Assembly: GCF_000422705.1 (NCBI RefSeq)
Contig: NZ_AUGO01000001.1
Coordinates: 616,452 to 680,451, forward strand
Origin: Flavobacterium soli DSM 19725
GTDB taxonomy: Bacteria; Bacteroidota; Bacteroidia; Flavobacteriales; Flavobacteriaceae
Direction of reading: 5' to 3'
Length of the DNA: 64,000 nt
Program-made: the position numbers and the translations under genes
Part shown: positions 53,107 to 63,626 of the stretch, in pieces
Position numbering within the stretch: the stretch's first letter is position 1
Layout: every line of letters begins with the position of its first letter
Notes under the pieces: generated by a model
Seen by the model: only the letters and a program-made list of their open reading frames with translations
What the model was told of the DNA's origin: nothing
The model's database searches: none

Positions 53107-53186
53107 GCCCGGATGGCGGAATTGGTAGACGCGCTGGTCTCAAACACCTGTGGGAAACCGTGCCGGTTCGACTCCGGCTCCGGGTA
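53107..53186 (+). tRNA. tRNA-Leu (anticodon CAA)
   Basis: The sequence folds as a class II tRNA. The acceptor arm is GCCCGGA with TCCGGGT, ending in a G-U pair at the tip. A D-arm (GGCGGAATTGGTAGACGC) is followed by the loop CTCAAAC with anticodon CAA, reading codon UUG. The variable arm (TGTGGGAAACCGT) and the T-arm GCCGG-TTCGACT-CCGGC complete it. Discriminator base A fits Leu. The CCA end is not encoded. The anticodon stem has one T-T mismatch. Confidence 0.93.
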
Positions 53187-53187
53187 C

Positions 53188-53220
53188 AAAAGCCTCTTCG
53201 AAAGAAGGGGCTTTTCTGTT
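53188..53220 (+). terminator. Terminator of tRNA-Leu
   Basis: AAAAGCCTCTTC and GAAGGGGCTTTT pair over 12 positions with one mismatch around a GAAA tetraloop, directly after the tRNA. Confidence 0.85.
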
Positions 53221-53273
53221 TTTTGTAGTTTCTAACGAAGAAATATTATCTTTAATTTTCAAAATCATTATTT

Positions 53274-53909
53274 ATGAAATATAAATGCTTAATTTTCGTA
53301 GTACTGTTTTTAGTTATCGTTTTTGGATGCAAAACCAAATCAAAGATAAGTGAAACTGTAACAGATCGATCGGACTTTATCAAAGACAGTTTGGCTTTTG
53401 AGCTTTGCAAAATATATGGCTCAGACCAAGGTATTAGAGATTTTAGCTTAAACTTTAATAGAAGGGAGATTATGCCTAAGATTGATACTTTAAGTTTTAA
53501 TAGAATAGTTTCTTTCTTGACACAAAATGGATATCCAAGTAAGGATTTGCTAGGAGAAAAAAATATGCAACATGAATGTGTTGGAGCCGCATTTACAGCA
53601 GTGCTCCTGCATAACCCACATCGTTTGGTTAATGAGCAAAAATACTTCGATTTGTTTTTAAGCGAAGTAAAAAAAGGAAATTTAAAGGCAAGTTACTTCG
53701 CTTCTATTCTTGACAAATACTATTGGGCAAAAAGCACAAACAAAGAGAACCGAAGGGTTTTTTATGGCTCCCAATTTGGTAAACCTTGTATACAAACGAA
53801 AGATGCCACCAATAAAGCAAGGATTGAAATAGGATTAGAACCCTTAGCAGATGATGGTTTTGTGGATTGTGGAGATGAAAAGCTGGAGATGCCAAAAGAA
53901 AGGAAATAG
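53274..53909 (+). CDS. Lipoprotein, DUF6624-like
   Basis: The 211-residue protein has a lipoprotein signal (VIVFGCKTK, Cys19) and a helical mature part. The pattern FLTQNGYPSKDLLGEKNMQHECVGAAFTAVLLHN, then FLSEVKKGNLKASYFASILDKYYWAKSTNKENRRVFYGSQFG resembles DUF6624 proteins. That assignment is from memory of the HxxD-like and YGxQ pattern. The function of that family is unknown. It is a single gene between tRNA-Leu and the DUF983 gene; a -7-like TATCTTTA lies at about 53246. Confidence 0.6.
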   Translation: MKYKCLIFVVLFLVIVFGCKTKSKISETVTDRSDFIKDSLAFELCKIYGSDQGIRDFSLNFNRREIMPKIDTLSFNRIVSFLTQNGYPSKDLLGEKNMQHECVGAAFTAVLLHNPHRLVNEQKYFDLFLSEVKKGNLKASYFASILDKYYWAKSTNKENRRVFYGSQFGKPCIQTKDATNKARIEIGLEPLADDGFVDCGDEKLEMPKERK

Positions 53910-53968
53910 AGTCCTAAAAGTCCAATTTTTTACGACAATTCCACAATATGAAAGTATTCTTGTAGTTG

Positions 53969-53976
53969 TAAATTTG
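53969..53976 (+). promoter_or_regulatory. -7 element TAAATTTG for the DUF983 gene
   Basis: TAAATTTG matches TAnnTTTG and lies 53 bases before the ATG at 54030. Confidence 0.5.
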
Positions 53977-54029
53977 TTCTATAAATAGGGAAGGATACCT
54001 TCACTATCAATTTATTAAAAACTATTATT

Positions 54030-54425
54030 ATGTTTGGTAAAGGAACAAAAGCTTACAGCATTTTTACAGGAACATGCCCGAAATGTCATGGCGATCATAT
54101 GTATGTGAACAAAAATCCATACGTTTTAACACAAACAATGAAAATGCATGATACTTGTAACAATTGTGGTTTTCGCTATAAAGTAGAACCTAACTTCTTT
54201 TTTGGAGCCATGTTTGTGAGTTATGCAGTTTCGGTTTTTACAGGAATAATGATTTTTTTGCTTTGTTATTATGGTCTCAAGATGGGGTTGCTGGATATTT
54301 TTATTGCAATTTTTGCAGGATTAATTGTTTTGATGCCAATCATTACTAGAATTTCAAGAAATATCTACATTAATATATTTGTAAGCTATAATAAAGAGGC
54401 CGGAAAAAAAAATATTCCGGCCTAA
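54030..54425 (+). CDS. DUF983 membrane protein with two CxxC motifs
   Basis: The 131-residue protein has a cytoplasmic zinc-ribbon-like start with CPKCHGDHMYV and CNNCGFRYKVEPNFFFGAMFV, then two membrane helices (YAVSVFTGIMIFLLCYYGLKM and LLDIFIAIFAGLIVLMPIITRI). This is the DUF983 layout, including the conserved EPNFFFGAM. Function unknown. It converges with the giant T9SS gene, 13 bases between stop codons. Confidence 0.88.
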   Translation: MFGKGTKAYSIFTGTCPKCHGDHMYVNKNPYVLTQTMKMHDTCNNCGFRYKVEPNFFFGAMFVSYAVSVFTGIMIFLLCYYGLKMGLLDIFIAIFAGLIVLMPIITRISRNIYINIFVSYNKEAGKKNIPA

Positions 54426-54438
54426 TAGGTTTGCTAAT

Positions 54439-57400
54439 TTAGAAAATCACTTTCTTGGTGACAATGGTTTGGTCGTTTAATACGACTTTCACAATTAAGG
54501 TTTGTTGGTGATGTACAACATTGTCCGTGCTAAATCGTTCTGAATTAATTGCATCTTCATCGAAAACCTTTCTTCCTAAGATGTCAAAAACGTTTACTTT
54601 ACTTATCTTTTCAAACAGTGATGTAACTTTTAGTTCCGTTTTGTCTTTCCAAATCATGACACCTCCTGCAATCTTATCAATTGTTGGGGTTGAAAGCACT
54701 TCTTCGGGAAGGTATCTCAAAACAAAACGATTATTAAAAGTACCTGGAACAGTCGTAAACGTATAGTCGGATGCTTTCAAATTGTGTACGGTATTTAAAA
54801 GTAAATCTTCCAGATAAATATCCTGTCCTTCAAATAGTCCATCAAAATGATCGATGCTGATTTTTAGATTTCCTGTCAAAGTAGTTTTGTAGCCGAGTGG
54901 CACTTCATCTTCATCTTCAAATGGTAGTGCACGACCTTGGATGGTCAATTTTTTGTCTTCTAAGATAGAATATAAAGATACTTTATTGCCTCCAAATTGA
55001 TCTGCATCATATCCCCAATCTAAACCATTTGTAGCATTTTGGATATAGCCTACCATTGTTTGATTAAAAGCATTTTCTCCAGTTAAGTTTAGCCATATCC
55101 GGTGTTTTCCTGTGTTTTCCCAATTACTTACGGGTTCGGTTGGGCTTGTTTTAAAAAATTGGTTGTTGTTTTCGGTAACTCTCATAGAATTATTGAAAAT
55201 AACATTTGCCGAAGAGGCTATCATTCCTTTAACAAAGAACGATTGACCAGTTGCCACAAATTGATTTGGAACTAGACCTCCGGAATCAGCTGCTGCTGTA
55301 GCTGTCGATCCGCTAAAATTATAAGTAGCATAATCATCTGGGCTATATTGGTAGGTTCCTGTTCCACCAACATTTTGGATCTGGGTGTTATGGGTCCACA
55401 AATAAATCGTTCCATGCAAATAATCTTCATTAAACAAAAGGAAGGATTCTATATCAATCGCTGATGGATAAGGATTTCCTATCAAGTTCCATTTACTAAC
55501 CGTTTCATCTCCTGTAACAGGATGTTCTACCCTTCCGTTGTTTGGAACTCCTACAAATGTGGCTGTATAAGGTGTTGCTGTAGCTCCAACGGCTCCTTCA
55601 ACATCAAATGTTTGTGGGGCTCGAACAATATAGCCCGTTCCAGGTTGCATCACTTCGTTTCCATAAGGGATTTGATCCCAACCTTGTGGATCGGCATCAT
55701 GTTCCCATTTAAAGAACTTGTTGAATAAAGTTAGTGGAGAAAGACTTACGGGATCTGTTCCTAATTTATATCCTGAACCCAAGGTTAATGGGGAACTCCA
55801 ATAGGTATAATCAAAGCGAAACAAATCTGGCGTGGTTCGTTTTATGGTTACAGTTCCTGTATTGACAACAAGGTCATTGTGTTGCAACAAACTGCTATTA
55901 TTGTTGAGTAGCACAGTACCACTATTTTGTAAAGCACCTTGAAAGTCTAGGCTTGCTGGAATCGTCCCATCCTCATTTCCAACAGTTAACATATTTCCTG
56001 AATTTACTTGGCATTCGCATCCTCCTAGTGTATCATAAGTGGTTGCTCCAATCGTGTAAGGCAAAGTAAGGTTTCCATCAATAATCGCAATCTCTGAAGC
56101 AGTTGGAGGATTTCCATCACCACTCCATACAGTTCCGTCCCAAGTTTTTGATACTTTTCTTTTTGCTTTGAGTTCGATGTTGTCGATGGCCCAGATTTCG
56201 TTTGCATTATCATTCTCAATAGTAATTTTCATTCTTAATGAATTTACCAAAGGCAAGTTTGTTATTTGCAAACTACTATAACCATCTGTTGTACAATAAC
56301 CGCCAACTTGAGGTTTAAACTGATTTTCTACAGTTCCGTTATTGTCATAAACGGCTGTGCCAATGCCTGTTCCACTGGTAAAACTCCATTTGCTTTGCAG
56401 GCTCCATCCCGATACGGCTATTTCGTCCGTCCAAGTTGTTCCCCCATCTTTACTGATCGAAACCCGAACAGTGTCATCGCCTTCCATTCCGTTTGATGAA
56501 GAGCCAGTCGAAAATGCTCCAACTCTCATTGATATATTTACATCTGATAAAAGAGAAGTGTCAATTGTGTCAAAAATAATTTCTGTAGTAGCGTTGTTTA
56601 TTTGAAGGCTTTTTGCTCCAATAAATTTATCAGAGTTTCCGTCATCTCCAAATGCTGCATAAGCCGTTCCGCCAGTAACTGTAGCTCCAGCAGGAAGTGG
56701 CGTGGTGTAACCCCAAATTGGAGTTGCAGGACTGTCCTCAAAATCTTGAATGGCAATTGTTTCTTCAGTACCATAGCTGCATTCTATATAATCGATTCCT
56801 TGTCCTTGGATATTAAAAGTATAAGGATTTTCATCAGGGTCATTACTTTCGATGGTAACAGTAGCAGTTCGAATTTCAGTATCTGTATTTGATGGTGTAA
56901 ATTTTATAACCAAATAAGTGGTGCCTCCAACTGCTACTAAAGAAGCAGGAGAAGTCGAAATGCTAAAATAGGATGGGTCAGTACCTCCAATGGTTACGTT
57001 AGTGATTTCAAGATTCCCTTTTGCTCCAGCAAGATTCTGAATTAGAAAAGTACTTGATCGAGTGGTGGGGCTGTAGCCAAAATCAGTAAAGTCAGTTTCA
57101 TCCGGAGTCGTATCTCCATCGGGAATGTTTTCATTATTCCCTACGACATTAATTTCTGGAGCTCCAAGAGGAAATCCAGCCGATAGTTCGTTAATACTGG
57201 AACTTGTGGCATCATCCGTTACAGTAATTTCCAAGGTGTTTGCAGTTGTGCCAATTGCCGTTCCACCTTCTGTCCATTGGATGCCGTTCCACCTTCCAGG
57301 TTTTGAGTTGCTTTCTATTCCAGAAACGTCATAATTCATGGGACTTGAGTGGTATTTGCCTGAAAAAGTATATCCTGCGGCACCTGTTATCCCTTCTGAA

Positions 57401-60400
57401 GTAAGTTTCCAATATCGAGTGAGATAATCAGCAGAGGCTTCCATTTCAGGATGCTTATCGTCGAGAACTGATACCATCATGTAAGCGGTTGAAAAAGTTC
57501 CAGTATTAAAAGTTACCGTTGCTGGAGTATATTGAGAACCATTTGCGGAGGCATTTTTATCACCTATTGGGAAAGTAAAAGTATTATTAATAAGGGTTAC
57601 TCGTTTTTTTAATCGTCCAGAAGGCCCAGATTCATCAGCAATGACATAGCTTGTTGGCCCTCCAGTTGCTGTAGTAGAAAGATCGAGTGACATATCATAG
57701 GCATCTAAATCTACTAATCCTTTGGTTAAGGTTAAAGAAGCATCAATGCTTATGGGAGTTCCCAGTGTCATTGCAATTGTGTTATCTTGACGATTTATGG
57801 TTAAATTACCTAGAGTTTGGCTGCCTGTTGTAAAATTGACCGTACCAATACTTCCATTTCCTAAAAGATTCATGTTAGACGAGTTACTTCCTTTAAAGCT
57901 ACCCAAGCCAAAAATAGTATTGTTTATACTGGCGGTTCCTAATGTCAGCGTTTTTCCATTCAAATCCATTATGTCATTGGCACTGCCAAAAGAAATTACA
58001 TTTCCAGTGTTTGGGGCGGTTATAGACAAGTCCGTATTCAATACTACAGTGGCATTTCCGCTTGACGGAACTTCAAAAACAACATAATGAAAAGTAGGTG
58101 GTGAGGCAACGGGTGCTGTTATGGTTTGTGTTCCTGAGCTTGCATTTTTTATAAAGAAAATGGCACGATTGTTTGCATTAAAAGTATATCCAGTATTAAA
58201 GGTGATATCGCCGCCTACTTTTAAATCATCGCCAGCATTTGTGCCTAAGGTCATTGAACCTGTCAACGAAATGTTTCCTCCCACAGTTAATGGTCCTCCA
58301 CAGCTCCCCATGGAGAGATTACTGCCAGAATTTATTGTTAGATTGCCTGTCATCCCTCTTGCTCCAGTTAGAAAGGAATAATTTAGGTTCGTATTGTTAG
58401 ACAATGTAACGTGATGTGGAACCCCAAAAGTTCCTCCTATATTGGATGTCCATTCAATACGTCGATCATAGGATCCTCCCGAGTTATAATTTAATGTAGA
58501 GGAGGAGCCATATTTTGGGGCGTGAAAATCTACATAGGAACCGGAGTTCAATCGGAGTGTGCCATTGATCGTTGTTGGGTTTCCTGTTCCAAAATTGAGT
58601 CCTGTTTCTAATACTAAAGTGGTTGCGGTATCCAGTTCAAGTGTTCCAGGATTTATAACGGCTAAATGTGAAGTGGTTACTCTGAAAATTCCTCCTGAAA
58701 GGCTGCTTGTTATTTTTCGGTTGCCCGATGCTAGGTCTAAATTTCCTCCGCCAGAAATGGTAAAGGTTTGTCCGTTTAGGTCTAAGGTGCTTGTAGCATT
58801 GCTTGAAACTAGTGTTAATCCATTGCTTGTATTGATAGTTGCATTTGTTCCTGTTGCTAGTTGTAAAGTTCCGCTTCCGCTTATCTGTAGATAATTAAAA
58901 GTTTCTGTTCCCCCACCTGTAACGGTTAGAACTTGTGTCGCATTTCCGTTAAAGAAAACAGCTCTCCCGTTTGGATTAAAAGTAGCTCCGGAAGCTCTTG
59001 TCCAATTTCCAGCAACATATAAATCGGTACTTACTGTTCCGCTCAAGGTTAAGGTTCCGCTTGTAATGTCGAGGTTTCCTGCCATTCCTCTGCTGGCTGT
59101 TGGCAATGTAAGAGAAGTCGAGTTGTTTACAGTTACATTTTGAGGCACACCGTTTCCTGCTGTTGTAGCATTTCCTGTCCATTCAACATTAACTGTATAA
59201 GGCGCTCCAGTGTTGTAAACCAAAGTAGAGGCATTTCCATAAATTGGTGCAGCCGTTACGTTTCCTGAATTTATTGTAAATATTCCGTTAATGGTTGGAA
59301 TGGTAGCAAGTGTTACTGTTCCGTTTATGGTGATATTGTTAAATGTGGTTGAGTTTGTTCCACCAATTGTTCCACCTCCATTAAAGTTTACTAATCCAGG
59401 TCCAGCAACAAAAGTACCATTGTTAGTGAGAGTTGTAGTCGTTAATTGCGAAGCAGCATTATCAAAAGTTAGTGAATCTCCAGTATTGATGGTTATAGAA
59501 GTAGGGGTGTTTGTTGCAGTAGCTGATAATGTAACGGCATGATCGATCACCACATTTGCACTAGCAGGAGGAACGGCATTGAGTAGCCAAGTAGCTGCGG
59601 TATTGTAATCGCCGTTTTGTTTGGTAACGTAGCCCGAAATATAAGTAAAGCCTGTTCTAATTCCAGTTCCAACTGGTGAAGTAATACTGACATTGCCACT
59701 TGTTCCAGCTCCTACAATTGCAGTTATTTGAGTGTCACTATCAACTGTAAACGAGGTTGCAACCGTTCCGCCAAAACTAACCGCAGTTGCTCCTGTAAAA
59801 TTTGTTCCCGTAATAACAACTGTTGTTCCGGTATAGCCTGATGTTGGATTAAAATTAGTTACCGTAACTGATGACGGAACTAATTCCCCCGAAGGTAAAA
59901 GAATAGCTTCTCCTAAATATCCATCAAATGTAACTTTATCAAGTTGTGCAATAGTCAACCCTCCAACGCCAAAAAACAGTTTTCCTCCAGTTCCAGAAGC
60001 TCCAGCAGTCCCTGTCCAGCCTGTTATTGTTAATGTTGTTCCTGCCCAAGTAATCCCACTACTATTGGCAAATACCAATGAATGATTGTTGCTTCCTAAC
60101 TCAATTGAGCTATTAGCATCCAAACTCAAGGTAGAGGAACTGGTTAAGGTTGTTCCTGCGGCAATTCCTGTAGTGCCTAATTTTCCACCATTTAGTTTTA
60201 TTTGAGAAGCAAAAGTTGCTGTTGTACTACTTGGGTTGAGTCTGAATTCTCCAGAGGTATTAATTGTCGTGGTTCCAGTATAGGTATTTGTGCTATTCGT
60301 CAATAAAAGGATTCCTGAATTTACAGTTCCAGAAGTTGAAATATTTGTTGCAACATCAATGCTAACTGGATTTATCGATGTGTTACTTGCTATTAAATAG

Positions 60401-63309
60401 GGAATGGTACTGGTTGATGTTCCTGAAATACTTTGTGCAATACTTCCATTAAAGGTTATTGCACGAGTGTTGTGAGTTAATGTGCCATTGTTTGTAAAAT
60501 TCCCTCCCACATTTAAATCGCCTCCAAAAGTAGCAGATAGTGTGAGAGATCCATTATTGGAGATACTTCCTAAAATGTTTAAGGGCTGATTTGTAGTTCC
60601 CATATTTAGTGCACCTGTTCCGTTTGTAGTTGCATTTCCGCCAACCGTTACAATAGCATTATTTGCATTCAAATTAAATGAAGCTCCGTTATTAACGGTT
60701 AAATTACCCGCCAAAGCACGTGCAGCGTTTGCTCCATTAACCACATTAAATGTTCCAGCATTTATGGTAACATGGTTTGGATATCCTGGTGTGGTGCCAA
60801 TAGTCCCTATACCTGTGTGGTTCCACTCATCGAAACGATTATAGGAAACGTTATATAGAAGTGTTGAGGTATTTTCGTAAATGACAGGATTTTTAATATT
60901 ACCGTTTTTTATCTCCAATATCCCTTTAATTCTTGAAATGGTGCTTAAGCTTGTTGGAAGTGTTACTTCGCCAGTATTAATAGTAAAGTTGTTAAAAGTA
61001 ATTGCCGAACTTCCGTTTACAGTTCCTGCACCGGCAAAGTTTACCAGTCCCGTCCCAGACGTAAAGGTGTTGTTGTTGGTTAATGTTCCTCCCGCAGCTA
61101 TGTTTAAAGTTCCAGCTGCAGTAAAATTTAAAGTCCCATTATTTGTGAGAGTTGTAGTGGTTAATTGGGAAGAAATATTATCAAAAGTTAGTGAATCGCC
61201 AGTATTGATGGTTACAGAAGTAGGGGTATTTGTTGCATCAGCAGATAATGTAACGGCATGATCGATTACCACATTTGCTCCAGCAGGAGGTACTGCACCT
61301 TGCAACCAAGTTGCTGGTATATTGTAATCGCCATCTTGTTTGGTGGCATAACCAGTATTAAATGTAAAAGTAGTGGAACTGTTTCCTGTTCCTGCTGGAG
61401 TAGTAATGCTTATATTTCCTGTTGATCCTGTAGCAACTTTGGCAGTTATTTGAGTATCACTATCAAATGTATAAGTGGCAGCCGCTGTTCCGCCAAAGCT
61501 GACAGCACTTACTCCTGTAAAATTTGTTCCTGTAATGACAACTGTTGTTCCCGTATAGCCAGATGATGGTGTAAAGCTGGTAATTATTGGCACAGGAGGA
61601 GGTACTAACTCACCCGTTCCTAAAAGTATAGGTGTTCCTGGAAATCCTGAGAAAGTAATTTTACCCAATTGTGTTGAAGTTAGTCCGCCAACGCCAAAGA
61701 AGAGCTTACCTCCCGTGCCAGATGTTCCAGCAGTTCCAGTCCATCCCGTAATGGTTAGTGTTGTTCCTGACCAAGTTACTCCACTGCTGTTGGCAAATAT
61801 GAAGGAGTGGTTGTTGCTGCCTAACTCAATCGTACTATTAGCATCCAAACTCAAGGTAGAGGAACTGGTTATGGTTGTTCCTGTCGCAATTCCTGTAGTG
61901 CCTAATTTTCCTCCATTAAGTTTTATTTGAGAGGCAAAAGTTGCTGTGGTAGTGCTTGGATTGAGTCTAAATTCTCCAGCATTGATTGTTGTGGTTCCAG
62001 TGTAGGTATTAGAAACATTGGTCAAAACAAGTGTGCCAGTTCCGTTTTTTTCTAAAGCATTGCTTCCTGAAACAACACCATTTAAGGTGATGGTTCCAGT
62101 TCCAGAAATTCGGCTGTTTGAAGCAAGGTTTACATTTCCTTGCCATTCTGATGCTGTTGCAGATGAATTGATTAAAGCACCACCACTCGAAATTCCTGTT
62201 CCATTAAGTGTCAGGTTTTCGGTAGCTGATCCTGTTAGCGAAAAACCATTCAAATCTAAAACACCTCCAGAATTTACGGTAGTTCCATTTGTGGGAGTTC
62301 CTACAGGTCCTGAAGTAGAAGCGGAGGATGAAACGCCTAGTTTTAAAGTGGCATTATTATTTACGGTTGTTGTTCCTGTATAAGTATTGGCACTACTTAA
62401 CACAACAGATGAACCAGCATCTCCACCAACAAGAATAGCATTAACAGAATTAGTACTTGTACTGTTGGCTTCCAAACCATCTGTAATAAGGCCTGGAGTA
62501 TAAGTTCCAGAAGCTAAAAAATAGCCCAGCTCTACTGTTTTTGTGTTGGTAACGGTTGAGGTTTGTTTCCAATAAACATCGAAATTGCTACTTCCGTCAT
62601 TTATATCAAAGCCATAGATAGAAAAAGAATCTATATTTCCTGAACCATTCATAAAAACGTTATATCCGGATCCGTTGACTGGATAGGTTGTTCCGTCAAC
62701 CGTTAGAAGTACATTTGCCGTGGAATTGGAAGTTATTTTTATGGTAAACTCAAAATTTTTGGCAGTTCCAAAAGGATTATAGGACAAACTTGATATGGCA
62801 GTTCCGATGGCGTTCCAAGCAGTGAAATTTTCTGTTTTGAAATTTAATCTCGATCCGCTCGTCCTATTGGTGTAACTCGAACCAGAGCTTCCTCCTGAGT
62901 TTAATGAAAATCCAATTTCTCCACGAACCTGCCTGCTGTTGACCGTAATTTTAAATTCATCACCCACTTGAAGTTCTCGATTAGACCCTGAACCATCTCC
63001 TGCTGTTTTAAACGTTCGCCAAGCAACAGTGTGTTTATTTCCAGAATTTGCCCACATGCCTAGTTCGGTTGTGCCGTTATTAAAAAAATCCCCTCCGTCA
63101 TTAAACTGTGTTGGGAAATAGGCATCCTGCATAGTATAAACAACAGTAGTCTGTGCGACAAGGATTTTGGGAAAAATAAAACTGCAAGCTAAAAATAAAT
63201 ACAAGTAGATGCTTCTTCCCACTTTGTGAATTTGAAACATTGGTTTGAGAGGATTTGGAATTGTTTTTCCTCCCCTTTGTTTTCCCATTCGTAAAATAAT
63301 TCTTCTCAT
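54439..63309 (-). CDS. Giant T9SS-exported repeat protein (autotransporter-like strands, IPT/TIG domains)
   Basis: The 2956-residue protein has a signal peptide (IYLYLFLACSFIFPKILVAQ, about 32-52). Long stretches of autotransporter-type beta-strand repeats follow (YTGTTTVNNNATLKLG, then LTNNGTLNF-type repeats). Two IPT/TIG domains (SGYTGTTVVITGTNF) and a choice-of-anchor-D-like domain (FTPSNTDTEIRTATVTIESNDPDENPYTF) come next, then beta-sandwich modules. The last 75 residues (SKVNVFDILGRKVFDEDAI, then QQTLIVKVVLNDQTIVTKKVIF) form a T9SS type A sorting domain. The protein should be exported across the outer membrane and held at the surface, as an adhesin or matrix protein. The first ATG is at 63309; one at 63240 would give a more normal signal peptide. 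Confidence 0.9.
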   Translation of the reverse strand: MRRIILRMGKQRGGKTIPNPLKPMFQIHKVGRSIYLYLFLACSFIFPKILVAQTTVVYTMQDAYFPTQFNDGGDFFNNGTTELGMWANSGNKHTVAWRTFKTAGDGSGSNRELQVGDEFKITVNSRQVRGEIGFSLNSGGSSGSSYTNRTSGSRLNFKTENFTAWNAIGTAISSLSYNPFGTAKNFEFTIKITSNSTANVLLTVDGTTYPVNGSGYNVFMNGSGNIDSFSIYGFDINDGSSNFDVYWKQTSTVTNTKTVELGYFLASGTYTPGLITDGLEANSTSTNSVNAILVGGDAGSSVVLSSANTYTGTTTVNNNATLKLGVSSSASTSGPVGTPTNGTTVNSGGVLDLNGFSLTGSATENLTLNGTGISSGGALINSSATASEWQGNVNLASNSRISGTGTITLNGVVSGSNALEKNGTGTLVLTNVSNTYTGTTTINAGEFRLNPSTTTATFASQIKLNGGKLGTTGIATGTTITSSSTLSLDANSTIELGSNNHSFIFANSSGVTWSGTTLTITGWTGTAGTSGTGGKLFFGVGGLTSTQLGKITFSGFPGTPILLGTGELVPPPVPIITSFTPSSGYTGTTVVITGTNFTGVSAVSFGGTAAATYTFDSDTQITAKVATGSTGNISITTPAGTGNSSTTFTFNTGYATKQDGDYNIPATWLQGAVPPAGANVVIDHAVTLSADATNTPTSVTINTGDSLTFDNISSQLTTTTLTNNGTLNFTAAGTLNIAAGGTLTNNNTFTSGTGLVNFAGAGTVNGSSAITFNNFTINTGEVTLPTSLSTISRIKGILEIKNGNIKNPVIYENTSTLLYNVSYNRFDEWNHTGIGTIGTTPGYPNHVTINAGTFNVVNGANAARALAGNLTVNNGASFNLNANNAIVTVGGNATTNGTGALNMGTTNQPLNILGSISNNGSLTLSATFGGDLNVGGNFTNNGTLTHNTRAITFNGSIAQSISGTSTSTIPYLIASNTSINPVSIDVATNISTSGTVNSGILLLTNSTNTYTGTTTINTSGEFRLNPSSTTATFASQIKLNGGKLGTTGIAAGTTLTSSSTLSLDANSSIELGSNNHSLVFANSSGITWAGTTLTITGWTGTAGASGTGGKLFFGVGGLTIAQLDKVTFDGYLGEAILLPSGELVPSSVTVTNFNPTSGYTGTTVVITGTNFTGATAVSFGGTVATSFTVDSDTQITAIVGAGTSGNVSITSPVGTGIRTGFTYISGYVTKQNGDYNTAATWLLNAVPPASANVVIDHAVTLSATATNTPTSITINTGDSLTFDNAASQLTTTTLTNNGTFVAGPGLVNFNGGGTIGGTNSTTFNNITINGTVTLATIPTINGIFTINSGNVTAAPIYGNASTLVYNTGAPYTVNVEWTGNATTAGNGVPQNVTVNNSTSLTLPTASRGMAGNLDITSGTLTLSGTVSTDLYVAGNWTRASGATFNPNGRAVFFNGNATQVLTVTGGGTETFNYLQISGSGTLQLATGTNATINTSNGLTLVSSNATSTLDLNGQTFTISGGGNLDLASGNRKITSSLSGGIFRVTTSHLAVINPGTLELDTATTLVLETGLNFGTGNPTTINGTLRLNSGSYVDFHAPKYGSSSTLNYNSGGSYDRRIEWTSNIGGTFGVPHHVTLSNNTNLNYSFLTGARGMTGNLTINSGSNLSMGSCGGPLTVGGNISLTGSMTLGTNAGDDLKVGGDITFNTGYTFNANNRAIFFIKNASSGTQTITAPVASPPTFHYVVFEVPSSGNATVVLNTDLSITAPNTGNVISFGSANDIMDLNGKTLTLGTASINNTIFGLGSFKGSNSSNMNLLGNGSIGTVNFTTGSQTLGNLTINRQDNTIAMTLGTPISIDASLTLTKGLVDLDAYDMSLDLSTTATGGPTSYVIADESGPSGRLKKRVTLINNTFTFPIGDKNASANGSQYTPATVTFNTGTFSTAYMMVSVLDDKHPEMEASADYLTRYWKLTSEGITGAAGYTFSGKYHSSPMNYDVSGIESNSKPGRWNGIQWTEGGTAIGTTANTLEITVTDDATSSSINELSAGFPLGAPEINVVGNNENIPDGDTTPDETDFTDFGYSPTTRSSTFLIQNLAGAKGNLEITNVTIGGTDPSYFSISTSPASLVAVGGTTYLVIKFTPSNTDTEIRTATVTIESNDPDENPYTFNIQGQGIDYIECSYGTEETIAIQDFEDSPATPIWGYTTPLPAGATVTGGTAYAAFGDDGNSDKFIGAKSLQINNATTEIIFDTIDTSLLSDVNISMRVGAFSTGSSSNGMEGDDTVRVSISKDGGTTWTDEIAVSGWSLQSKWSFTSGTGIGTAVYDNNGTVENQFKPQVGGYCTTDGYSSLQITNLPLVNSLRMKITIENDNANEIWAIDNIELKAKRKVSKTWDGTVWSGDGNPPTASEIAIIDGNLTLPYTIGATTYDTLGGCECQVNSGNMLTVGNEDGTIPASLDFQGALQNSGTVLLNNNSSLLQHNDLVVNTGTVTIKRTTPDLFRFDYTYWSSPLTLGSGYKLGTDPVSLSPLTLFNKFFKWEHDADPQGWDQIPYGNEVMQPGTGYIVRAPQTFDVEGAVGATATPYTATFVGVPNNGRVEHPVTGDETVSKWNLIGNPYPSAIDIESFLLFNEDYLHGTIYLWTHNTQIQNVGGTGTYQYSPDDYATYNFSGSTATAAADSGGLVPNQFVATGQSFFVKGMIASSANVIFNNSMRVTENNNQFFKTSPTEPVSNWENTGKHRIWLNLTGENAFNQTMVGYIQNATNGLDWGYDADQFGGNKVSLYSILEDKKLTIQGRALPFEDEDEVPLGYKTTLTGNLKISIDHFDGLFEGQDIYLEDLLLNTVHNLKASDYTFTTVPGTFNNRFVLRYLPEEVLSTPTIDKIAGGVMIWKDKTELKVTSLFEKISKVNVFDILGRKVFDEDAINSERFSTDNVVHHQQTLIVKVVLNDQTIVTKKVIF
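59410..62010 (-). repeat. Internal 1.72-kb duplication inside the giant gene
   Basis: The stretches 61140-62010 and 59410-60290 are close copies, offset by about 1725 bases (575 codons). Each encodes the same order of segments: KLNGGKLGTTGI, a SSSTLSLDANS run, GWTGTAG-SGTGGKLFFGVGGLT, SGYTGTTVVITGTNF, VNVSIT-type strands, and TTLTNNGT. Offsets differ by 6 bases between the two ends, so small in-frame indels have accumulated since duplication. Confidence 0.75.
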
Positions 63310-63626
63310 AACATTTTTTGTGGTTGTGATTTAAAAAAAAGCTAACACGTACGCATGTTATTGACATCATCGGAAGTTGTTTAAAGTAATAATCAAGCTT
63401 CCAAAATGTATGAGTTGCAGTAATTTAAAGAATTTGGGAATAGTAAATTTAACAAAAAATTTACAAGATTTTAAGGTTGCGTTAAAAAAACACAACTATA
63501 ACGTTTTCGTGTTTATAACTTTCTGTTTTAGAAGTAGAATCAGGGATAAAAAATCGGGGATGTGGTGGTTTGTTTTTTTAAAATAACAGCTGTATCGCCA
63601 TATACCTAGTAACTTTACATAGGCTT

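Noticed and set aside
60881..61261. Plus-strand frame of 126 codons, and others like it, opposite the giant gene
   Set aside because: These are antisense shadows of low-complexity Thr/Gly/Asn repeats, where the opposite strand rarely contains stops.
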